Shown: positions 1 through 4,840 of the stretch, in pieces
How positions within the stretch are numbered: the stretch's first letter is position 1
How the letters are laid out: each line of letters starts with the position of its first letter
Source of the DNA: Nitrospirota bacterium
GTDB lineage: Bacteria > Nitrospirota_A > Leptospirillia > Leptospirillales > Leptospirillaceae
Direction of reading: 5' to 3'
NCBI GenBank assembly: GCA_027415455.1
Contig: DAIBSV010000102.1
Coordinates: 1 to 6,395, forward strand
DNA: 6,395 nucleotides
Made by a program: the position numbers and the translations under genes
Notes under the pieces: generated by a model
Seen by the model: the letters and a program-made list of their open reading frames with translations, nothing else
Database searches by the model: none
What the model was told of the DNA's origin: nothing

Positions 1-561
1 AAGGAGATCGACAACACCTTCGACCCGATCGTAAAGAAGGCCTACGAGGCACACAAGGAAGCGGTCGCTCAAAAGAAGAAGGTCATGGAGCCGGTCGAAC
101 AGGCCCAGAAGATCATCGACCGGAAGATCGGAGACTTTCATGCGGAGCAGGAGAGGATTCGTAAGGCGGAAGAAGACCGTCTCCGGAAAGAGGCCGAAGA
201 ACAGGCCAGAAAAGAAGAGGAAGAACGTCGACTTGAAGAAGCGGCCAGACTGGAACAGGAAGGGGATTCCGCGATGGCGGATGCGATCCTGGAAGCCCCC
301 ATTCTCCCCCAGCCAGTTGTTGTCCCGAAGGTCGCCACACAAGCCCCGAAGGTGGAAGGACTCTCCGTCAGCAAAATCTACAAGGGAGAGGTCGTCAATC
401 TCGCTCAGCTTATCCAGGCTGTCGCCCAGGGAAGGGCCCCGATAGGACTCCTGGAGGTCAATCAGACGGCCTTGAACGGAATGGCCCGAGCCCTCAAGGA
501 GGCATTCAGTGTCCCCGGGTGCCGGGTGGTCGTTGAATCCTCGGTGAGAGGCCGCGCATGA
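1..561 (+). CDS. Coiled-coil phage early protein, 5' partial
   Basis: The frame is open from base 1, so the true start lies left of the window; 186 residues are visible. The ATG at 85 is probably internal, because the upstream residues (KEIDNTFDPIVKKAYEAHKE) continue the same charged helical style. Visible residues 47-88 are an almost unbroken Glu/Arg/Lys/Ala stretch typical of a long coiled coil. A proline-rich linker follows, then a small C-terminal domain (KIYKGEVVNLAQLIQAV...ALNGMARALKEAFSVPGCRVV). That C-terminal pattern (valine/leucine helix, 'ALN.MARALK', 'PGCRV') resembles a domain I recall in phage early proteins encoded near recombination and replication genes; its biochemical role is not known to me. 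The TGA at 559-561 overlaps the next ATG, so the two genes are probably translationally coupled. I am confident it is a real gene and unsure of function. Confidence 0.85.
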   Translation, partial: KEIDNTFDPIVKKAYEAHKEAVAQKKKVMEPVEQAQKIIDRKIGDFHAEQERIRKAEEDRLRKEAEEQARKEEEERRLEEAARLEQEGDSAMADAILEAPILPQPVVVPKVATQAPKVEGLSVSKIYKGEVVNLAQLIQAVAQGRAPIGLLEVNQTALNGMARALKEAFSVPGCRVVVESSVRGRA

Positions 562-1064
562 CCGGCCCCCAGCTTCGCATCATCCGGGAGTGCGCCGGAC
601 TCTCCCAGCTCAAGCTCGCGCAGATGCTCGGCACTTCGCAGAACTGGATCTCCCGCTACGAGCGGGGAGTTGTCCTCATTCCGGAGGAGATCGCGGAAAG
701 AGTGGCCCTCGCCCTCCCAAAACCGACCCTGGAATCCCAGAGAGATAAGTCGGAAGAAATCCGGGCCCGGGAGCGGTGGCAGAAGAAGACGGATGCCTAT
801 CTCAAGACCAATCGGGGACGGCCACGGAAGGAAGAGACTGCCAAGGAACCCTCGGTTTCCCCTCCCGCCGAAGTCCGGATGTGCTCTACCGTCGAGCTGG
901 GGCCCGAGACCATGAAGGCCCTGAAGGACATGATCGAGACGGCGATCCGGGCGCTAGCGAAGCCCCAGGCTCCGGTGGTTCTCAAGCCCGAGGTCATCAA
1001 TTCAAAGCGGGACGGGGATCGATACCGGGCGCAGTCCACGGGGATGAGCGGGAGGGGATGGTGA
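558..1064 (+). CDS. XRE/Cro-type HTH protein with AT-hook-like motif
   Basis: A 168-residue protein. Residues 4-50 form a lambda-Cro/XRE-type helix-turn-helix: the recognition region reads LSQLKLAQMLGTSQNWISRY followed by ERG, the usual family ending. The middle (55-95) is strongly basic and contains RGRPRK at 86-91, which has the GRP core of an AT-hook minor-groove binder. Residues 116-134 look like a short amphipathic helix, perhaps for self-association, and the tail is disordered-looking. The ATG overlaps the upstream stop (ATGA), with AGAGG at 547-551 six bases upstream. It is probably a transcription regulator of the early or lysogeny genes. It is long for a simple Cro, and no cleavage-type peptidase domain is visible, so it is not a LexA/CI-like self-cleaving repressor. 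It could instead be a regulator of the methyltransferase downstream, like a controller (C) protein, but that is inference. Confidence 0.85.
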   Translation: MTGPQLRIIRECAGLSQLKLAQMLGTSQNWISRYERGVVLIPEEIAERVALALPKPTLESQRDKSEEIRARERWQKKTDAYLKTNRGRPRKEETAKEPSVSPPAEVRMCSTVELGPETMKALKDMIETAIRALAKPQAPVVLKPEVINSKRDGDRYRAQSTGMSGRGW

Positions 1065-2620
1065 GGTTCCTTTCCCTTTTCTCCGGGATCGAGGCGGCTT
1101 CGGCGGCATTGAAGCATTTAGGGTGGACGTGTGTCGGAGTGGCGGAGATCGAACCGTTCCCGAGTGCGGTTCTCCGCCACCATTATCCGGACGTGCCGAA
1201 CCTGGGGGACGTGACGAAAGTTACGCAAGCGGACATCGACAAACTCGGACGCATCGATGTCGTGGTGTGGGGATCCCCATGCCAGGACCTCTCGATCGCC
1301 GGCAAACGAAGGGGGTTGGATGGAGAACGGAGCGGATTGTTCGGAGTCGGATGGTCCATTGTTCAGATGGCGAGAAAGAATGGGTGCCGTTTCAGTCTGT
1401 GGGAAAACGTCCCCGGAGCGTTCTCGACGAACGGAGGACGGGACTTTATGCGAGTGGTTGCAACGATGGGGGGTCTGGAATCTTTTGACCCCCCGAGATT
1501 CGGGACCGAGGGGGTCGCGGTTGGCCCGAATGGACTTGTCGAATGGGCAACTCTGGACGCGCAGTGGTTCGGAGTGGCGCAGAAACGGCGTCGCGTGTTC
1601 GCTCTCGCAGATTTTGGAGACTGGTCCCGTCGACCCCCGATATTACTTGAGCCCGAAAGCCTGCGAGGGGATTCTCCGCCGCGCCGAGAAGCGGGGAAAA
1701 AAGTTGCCGGAACCTTTACGGCTCGCACTCGAAGCGGTGGCTTGTCGAGCGATGTCGACCTCGCCGCCGGAGGATGCATGATCCCTGAAGTTTCGCGCTC
1801 GCTGATGGCCGGATCGGTAAAGATGGATCCGGAATTGGAGACGTATATTTCTGAAGTTTCCGCCACGCTCTCTTCAAGCGGCCCTCCATTTTCGAGAACG
1901 GGGAACGCATGGGCGGAGGAGAACGCTTATATCGCTTTCCCGATCAACACGCAGGTGGCTCTCCGGCACAAGAAACTCGGGGAGCGGACGGGGCTGGGGA
2001 TCGGAGAAGACGGCGATCCTTCTTATACCCTTGGGGCGAATCATTCGCATGCCGTGGCTCATTCTCCCTGTACGGATCCCTGCTTTCCTCTCGATTTGTC
2101 GTTGGCGACGAAGACCGAGAGGGAGCATGGGTTCGGAGTCGGCAATCCCGGCGATCCTACAACGACGCTCCAGACAGACGGGAAGCTCGGGGTTGCTTAT
2201 TCAGAAGATGTGAGTCCTGCGCTGAAATGCAATACGGGCCATACGCATAGAGAGGACGGCGAGACGTATGTCGTTGGATTCGACTGCAAGGCGTCGGGAG
2301 CCCACGGCTTTTCCGTCGGAGATCTTTCCCCCACGCTTCGGTCGATGAGTCACACTTCCTCGCATCAGAACGGAGGGGGGCATTCTGCCGTGTGCGACGT
2401 CTCCCGGCTCGTCGTCCGGCGGCTGACGCCGCTCGAATGTGCGAGGCTCCAAGGGTTTCCGGACGATTATCTGCACAAGGTTCCATGGAAAAAACGGGAG
2501 ACTCCGCCGGATGGTCTGATGTACCGGGCTCTCGGAAATTCGATGGCGGTTCCGGTCATCGAGTGGATTGGAACAAAGATCATGGAAGCGATTTCCTACA
2601 AAGAAAGCGACGAATCATGA
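1061..2620 (+). CDS. C5-cytosine DNA methyltransferase (phage, solitary)
   Basis: This protein (519 residues) transfers methyl from S-adenosylmethionine to carbon 5 of cytosine in DNA. All main family motifs are visible: motif I FSGIEAA near residues 7-13 (SAM binding), motif IV GSPCQ with nucleophile Cys74, motif VI ENV at 115-117, motif VIII QKRRR at 174-178, motif IX LTPLECARLQGFP near 455-467 and motif X RALGNSMAVPV at 489-499. About 250 residues between motifs VIII and IX form an unusually long target-recognition region with degenerate internal repeats. I chose the GTG at 1061: it gives the usual phage beginning MRFLSLFSGIEA and sits five bases after GGAGG (1051-1055). The ATG at 1058, one codon earlier, is equally in frame. 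The frame is open back to 776, but that part is antisense-like shadow over the HTH gene. No restriction endonuclease is adjacent, so protection of phage DNA from host restriction, or regulatory methylation, is likelier than a full restriction-modification pair. The target sequence cannot be read by eye. Confidence 0.95.
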   Translation: MRFLSLFSGIEAASAALKHLGWTCVGVAEIEPFPSAVLRHHYPDVPNLGDVTKVTQADIDKLGRIDVVVWGSPCQDLSIAGKRRGLDGERSGLFGVGWSIVQMARKNGCRFSLWENVPGAFSTNGGRDFMRVVATMGGLESFDPPRFGTEGVAVGPNGLVEWATLDAQWFGVAQKRRRVFALADFGDWSRRPPILLEPESLRGDSPPRREAGKKVAGTFTARTRSGGLSSDVDLAAGGCMIPEVSRSLMAGSVKMDPELETYISEVSATLSSSGPPFSRTGNAWAEENAYIAFPINTQVALRHKKLGERTGLGIGEDGDPSYTLGANHSHAVAHSPCTDPCFPLDLSLATKTEREHGFGVGNPGDPTTTLQTDGKLGVAYSEDVSPALKCNTGHTHREDGETYVVGFDCKASGAHGFSVGDLSPTLRSMSHTSSHQNGGGHSAVCDVSRLVVRRLTPLECARLQGFPDDYLHKVPWKKRETPPDGLMYRALGNSMAVPVIEWIGTKIMEAISYKESDES

Positions 2621-3030
2621 AATCGATCCTGCTCACCGGAGAAATGGTCCGATCAACACTCGCCGGACTGAAGACGAAGACCCGGAGGCCGCTCAAGCCA
2701 GAAATGCCAAGATTTGGAGGACAACAACAAATGACTATCGACCCGCTGGCAATTCCCTGTCCGTTTTGTGAGGAAATAATCGTAGAACGGTCCGATGAGG
2801 ATTTCGTGACCTGCGAAGTCTGCGATATCGACATTCCTATCCATGAGTGGATCACCGGCGGCATCAACGCCCTCGTCGGCCAGCTTGCCCGCTCCGGGGT
2901 CGAAGTCTGGAAGTCGGAAGACGGCTGGACGTGGGATGGCGATGGCGAGGCAGGGAAGGCGTGGCAGACGTTCGAGTACTGCGTTCTGGACGCCTGGGAG
3001 AAGATGAAGATGAGGGAGGAGGAGGGATGA
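2617..3030 (+). CDS. ASCH-like N-terminal signature joined to a zinc-ribbon-like protein
   Basis: From the ATG at 2617, which overlaps the methyltransferase stop (ATGA), the product is 137 residues. Residues 1-28 (MKSILLTGEMVRSTLAGLKT then KTRRPLKP) match the hallmark start of phage ASCH-like proteins: 'ILF..EMV.aIL.G.KTqTRR'. The expected remainder of an ASCH domain is absent. Instead, residues 48-69 carry CPFC...CEVC, spaced as a four-cysteine zinc ribbon, followed by a Trp-rich C-terminal segment (GVEVWKSEDGWTWDGDGEAG) and a charged tail. An internal in-frame ATG at 2731 (Met39) lies ten bases after GGAGG (2716-2720) and would give a 99-residue zinc-ribbon protein on its own, whereas the 2617 start has no clear Shine-Dalgarno and relies on coupling. 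The locus may therefore be a deletion scar fusing an ASCH gene remnant to an intact small gene. Function unknown. Confidence 0.7.
   Translation: MKSILLTGEMVRSTLAGLKTKTRRPLKPEMPRFGGQQQMTIDPLAIPCPFCEEIIVERSDEDFVTCEVCDIDIPIHEWITGGINALVGQLARSGVEVWKSEDGWTWDGDGEAGKAWQTFEYCVLDAWEKMKMREEEG
2716..2720 (+). promoter_or_regulatory. Internal ribosome binding site GGAGG
   Basis: GGAGG followed by ten A/C-rich bases and then an in-frame ATG at 2731. The spacing is at the long end of normal. If used, it makes the zinc-ribbon part (2731-3030) a separate product without the ASCH-like leader. It is the only strong Shine-Dalgarno for this reading frame. Confidence 0.45.
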
Positions 3031-3329
3031 TCGCCCTTCCTCTCGACCTGGTCCGGATCGAAAAGTTCTCGGAGATGACCGGGTACACCCCCTCCGCCGT
3101 CCGTGGTAAGATCGCTTCCGGAGACTGGCGGGAGGGGCACCAGTTCATCAAGGCCCCTGACGGCCACATACTCATCAGCTTGGAGGGGTACCACAAATGG
3201 GCCGAGGGTCAGGCGTGCGCGTCCGGGGAAACGCCATCCAGATCAGCTTCAACTGGCAACGGCGACGGTTCCAGATTACGCTTAAAATGGAGCCCACGAA
3301 AGGCAATCTCAAATACGCCGAGCGCCTGA
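3027..3329 (+). CDS. xis: Excisionase-like winged-helix protein
   Basis: A 100-residue protein whose first 61 residues (RIEKFSEMTGYTPSAVRGKI...GDWREGHQFIKAPDGHILISLEGYHKWAEG) match the small phage excisionase family I know from enterobacterial prophages: 'tGYT..AVr.KI..G.W.EG.ew.kAPDGhilI..eGy..Wv.G'. Such proteins bend DNA at the attachment site and steer the integrase toward excision. The ATG overlaps the upstream stop (ATGA) and follows a strong GGAGG-rich stretch at 3014-3026. The gene is followed directly by the integrase, the classic xis-int order. Its last 44 or so codons overlap the start of the integrase in another frame; that tail (from about residue 62) is Ser/Gly/Arg-rich and looks non-globular, so the functional domain is the first 61 residues. 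It acts in the cytoplasm as an architectural DNA-binding protein. Confidence 0.85.
   Translation: MIALPLDLVRIEKFSEMTGYTPSAVRGKIASGDWREGHQFIKAPDGHILISLEGYHKWAEGQACASGETPSRSASTGNGDGSRLRLKWSPRKAISNTPSA
3182..3188 (+). promoter_or_regulatory. Ribosome binding site of integrase (GGAGGGG)
   Basis: GGAGGGG lies eight bases before the ATG at 3197, inside the excisionase coding sequence. It supports the 3197 start and therefore the long xis-int overlap, rather than a later integrase start. Confidence 0.7.
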
Positions 3330-4345
3330 GGTCCACCATCCTGCTCGAGATCGCGCAGGGCACCTTTTCCCCCGAGAAATACTTCGACCTGGGAGGAGCG
3401 AAGAAGGCCCTCCCTACCGTCGCCTCCCTCCTTGACGCGTGGCTTTCTTCCGTCCGCCGTACACTGTCCCCCTCCACCCTCCGTGGCTACGAATCGGCGA
3501 CCAAGGTTCACCTTCTCCCGGCTTTCGGCCCTCTCCCCATCGACGAGCTCTCGACTCAGACGATCCGGACGTGGGTCGGCACGCTCACCGGGATCTCCAA
3601 CAAGCGGATCAACAACATTCTCATTCCCTTGCGGGCCGTCTGCGCGGATGCCTTTCAGGACGGCCTCATCGACCGCGACCCAACGGAGCGGATCCGGAAT
3701 TTGCCGCTGGCCTCCCGCGACCCGGACCCCTTTTCCTTGGGTGAAATGGCCCGGATTCTGGACGCCTGCGACGGCCCCCTCCGCAATCTCCTCCAGTTCG
3801 CCTTCTGGTCCGGGCTCCGGACCTCGGAGTACATCGGCCTCGAGTGGGGAGACGTGGACTTCGAGCGCGGCATCGTCTCGGTGCGCCGGGCCGTTCTCCT
3901 CGGGAAGACGAAGGAGCCCAAGACCGCGTCCGGTCGGCGGGACGTGGTCCTTCTCGACGCGGCCCGATCTGCCCTCCTCGCCCAAAAAGAACACACCTAC
4001 ATGCGCGGACAGAACGGGAAAGTCTTCTGCCATCCCCTGACGGGGCGACCTTTCTGGAGCGACGGGGAAGTCTACCGGCTGTGGGAAGGGGTGCTCAAAA
4101 AGGCCGGGGTGCCGTTCCGGAACCCGTACCAGACGCGACACACGTATGCCTCCCTCCTCCTGTCGGCGGGAGAGAATCCGATGTGGGTGGCGGCCCAGAT
4201 GGGTCATCGGGACTGGGGAATGATCCGGAAGAGATACGGGCGATGGTTGCCGTCCACCGATCCGGACGTGGGGAGGAAGGCGAATCTTTTGGCAGGGAAA
4301 ATCACCGGAAATGGTGACAAAATGGTGACAGAGAAAAACGGCTAG
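3197..4345 (+). CDS. int: Phage integrase, tyrosine recombinase with DUF3596-type arm-binding domain
   Basis: A 382-residue site-specific recombinase. Residues 1-65 (MGRGSGVRVRGNAIQISFNW then ...NLKYAERLRSTILLEIAQGTF...KYF) match the N-terminal arm-binding domain of this family (DUF3596/Arm-DNA-bind type). Residues 72-155 are the SAM-like core-binding domain. The catalytic domain carries Arg208 in SGLRTSE, Lys242 in KTASGRR, Arg314 in PYQTRHTYAS (Tyr311 replaces the usual His of HxxR), His337 in MGHRD and nucleophile Tyr347 in KRYGRW. All expected active-site residues are present, so the enzyme is probably functional. Length is normal. The 3197 start gives the family's usual beginning and has a good ribosome binding site. 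The last codons (GNGDKMVTEKNG) contain two copies of ATGGTGACA, the candidate arm-type site also found beyond the att core. The gene ends 33 bases before the tRNA-derived core, the usual place for an integrase that targets a tRNA gene. Confidence 0.96.
   Translation: MGRGSGVRVRGNAIQISFNWQRRRFQITLKMEPTKGNLKYAERLRSTILLEIAQGTFSPEKYFDLGGAKKALPTVASLLDAWLSSVRRTLSPSTLRGYESATKVHLLPAFGPLPIDELSTQTIRTWVGTLTGISNKRINNILIPLRAVCADAFQDGLIDRDPTERIRNLPLASRDPDPFSLGEMARILDACDGPLRNLLQFAFWSGLRTSEYIGLEWGDVDFERGIVSVRRAVLLGKTKEPKTASGRRDVVLLDAARSALLAQKEHTYMRGQNGKVFCHPLTGRPFWSDGEVYRLWEGVLKKAGVPFRNPYQTRHTYASLLLSAGENPMWVAAQMGHRDWGMIRKRYGRWLPSTDPDVGRKANLLAGKITGNGDKMVTEKNG
4311..4330 (+). repeat. Left arm-type site pair (ATGGTGACA x2)
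   Basis: ATGGTGACA occurs at 4311-4319 and 4322-4330, start-to-start 11 bases, inside the 3' end of the integrase gene. The same pair recurs in the same orientation at 4486-4505 on the other side of the att core. Tandem sites one helical turn apart are typical of integrase arm-binding sites; the assignment is inference from position and symmetry. Confidence 0.6.
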
Positions 4346-4378
4346 AACGTCAAGTTATTGCGGAATAAAGGAAAACAA

Positions 4379-4406
4379 TGGTGCGAGAGGGGGGACTTGA
4401 ACCCCC
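4379..4406 (-). other. att core: tRNA 3'-end identity segment (T-arm, acceptor strand, CCA)
   Basis: Read on the minus strand, this is a T-stem GGGGG, a canonical seven-base T-loop TTCAAGT, the matching CCCCC, a seven-base acceptor strand CTCTCGC, discriminator A and encoded CCA. The lengths fit tRNA positions 49-76 exactly. The acceptor strand implies a partner tRNA beginning GCGAGAG, and with discriminator A this suits a tRNA-Leu, though the isotype cannot be proven from the 3' end. No matching GCGAGAG, D-arm or anticodon arm lies at 4407-4500, so it is not a tRNA gene but the segment that would rebuild the host tRNA after integration. Confidence 0.8.
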
Positions 4407-4450
4407 AACAGCGCCAAGAGGGGCCTCGAAATCCGCGAGAATTGGCGGGA

Positions 4451-4478
4451 CGGAATAACCCGGAACAAGCCGGAATAA
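4451..4478 (+). repeat. Three decameric repeats CGGAAYAA
   Basis: CGGAATAA (4451-4458), CGGAACAA (4461-4468) and CGGAATAA (4471-4478) recur at exactly ten bases, with a fourth CGGAATAA at 4361-4368 on the other side of the core. Helically phased short direct repeats in an att arm resemble cooperative excisionase sites (as with lambda Xis X1/X2). That role is inference. Confidence 0.55.
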
Positions 4479-4484
4479 TTCCGG
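4470..4484. repeat. Perfect 7-bp palindrome CCGGAAT-A-ATTCCGG
   Basis: CCGGAAT at 4470-4476 is inverted at 4478-4484 around a single base. The one-base centre makes an RNA hairpin terminator unlikely; a dimeric protein-binding site in the att arm is more plausible. It overlaps the third decamer repeat and ends directly before the right arm-type pair. Confidence 0.5.
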
Positions 4485-4485
4485 G

Positions 4486-4505
4486 ATGGTGACAGAATGG
4501 TGACA
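4486..4505 (+). repeat. Right arm-type site pair (ATGGTGACA x2)
   Basis: ATGGTGACA at 4486-4494 and 4497-4505, 11 bases start to start, repeats the left pair at 4311-4330 in the same orientation and spacing. It lies in non-coding DNA just past the 3' end of the last tail gene, so here, unlike in the left pair, coding constraint cannot explain the conservation. Confidence 0.6.
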
Positions 4506-4513
4506 ATGCGCCC

Positions 4514-4840
4514 TCACACCACCCAGAAGAACGCCTGGTCCTTCACCACGTTCCCCTGCGCCGTCCCGCACTGGAATGAGAGGATGTAGGCCGTCCCAGG
4601 AACGCCTCCCGAGACTCGTTGGAGGATCTGCATATTATTTGACGACAGGGAGGGGGATCCTGCCAGGATCGCCTGCGGGTTCGGATCCGTGCCGGAGAAA
4701 ACCGAGGACGTAACCGTCGGTGTCCCGGTGAGGGTGTCCGAGGTCGGGGAGAGCCGGGCGGAGAAATCCATCCCGCGCACGAGGGATTCCGTGTTGTATT
4801 GAGGATCATGCTGGAGCGGCTGGAGCGTGTTTGACGGCAT
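4514..4840 (-). CDS. Small phage virion protein, Ig-like / fibre-tail adaptor-like
   Basis: A 108-residue protein with no charged clusters, no signal peptide and many Ser/Thr/Gly/Val residues. The pattern 'LVRGMDFSARLSPTSDTLTG...TSSVF...ILSFQCGTAQGNVVKDQAFFWVV' resembles small Ig-like beta-sandwich proteins of phage tails: an opening 'DFS..L...DTL' strand, then alternating strands, then 'GT.Y.L...' and a final hydrophobic strand. These are sometimes annotated as fibre-tail adaptor or head-tail-associated proteins. The ATG follows directly on the TAG of the repeat protein upstream, with GAGG six bases before it, so the two genes are co-translated. It is the last gene of the minus-strand block and ends eight bases from the right arm-type repeats. 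Family assignment is by pattern memory and uncertain; being a real gene is likely. Confidence 0.75.
   Translation of the reverse strand: MPSNTLQPLQHDPQYNTESLVRGMDFSARLSPTSDTLTGTPTVTSSVFSGTDPNPQAILAGSPSLSSNNMQILQRVSGGVPGTAYILSFQCGTAQGNVVKDQAFFWVV

Larger units (their letters stand above)
4346..4513. other. attP: Phage attachment region (attP), non-coding
   Basis: The 168-base gap between the convergent integrase and tail genes has no coding sequence I can support. It holds a tRNA 3'-end core (4379-4406), an imperfect hairpin (CGCCAA 4412-4417 with TTGGCG 4442-4447, inner CTCG/CGAG), decamer repeats (4451-4478), a palindrome (4470-4484) and a pair of ATGGTGACA repeats (4486-4505). A second pair lies just inside the integrase gene on the left. 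Phage-type genes on both sides and arm-type repeats on both sides argue for a full attP rather than an attL or attR junction with host DNA. I see no clear rho-independent terminator for either converging operon. Confidence 0.75.

Noticed and set aside
85..87. ATG at 85 as start of the first gene
   Set aside because: The same frame is open to base 1 with helical sequence continuous with what follows, so the start is probably outside the window.
776..1060. N-terminal extension of the methyltransferase frame back to 776
   Set aside because: It overlaps the HTH gene in another frame, shows no domain, and homologues of this enzyme begin at MRFLSLFSGIEA.
1257..1781. Open frames on both strands inside the methyltransferase (1257-1781 + and 1363-1866 -)
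   Set aside because: They overlap conserved catalytic motifs and carry no recognisable domain or suitable ribosome binding site.
2392..2616. Upstream extension of the 2617-3030 frame
   Set aside because: It lies inside methyltransferase motifs IX and X in a different frame, and the recognisable ASCH-like start is at 2617.
3209..4207. 332-residue open frame on the - strand opposite the integrase
   Set aside because: The + strand integrase has all catalytic residues; the reverse frame is Gly/Arg/Pro-rich noise from GC-rich codons.
4378..4470. Complete tRNA gene on the - strand
   Set aside because: Only T-arm and 3' acceptor strand are present. No GCGAGAG 5' strand, D-arm or anticodon arm can be found at the required distance.
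4346..4513. Rho-independent terminator between the converging operons
   Set aside because: The hairpins seen are the tRNA T-arm and a palindrome with a one-base centre; neither is followed by a T-run on either strand.
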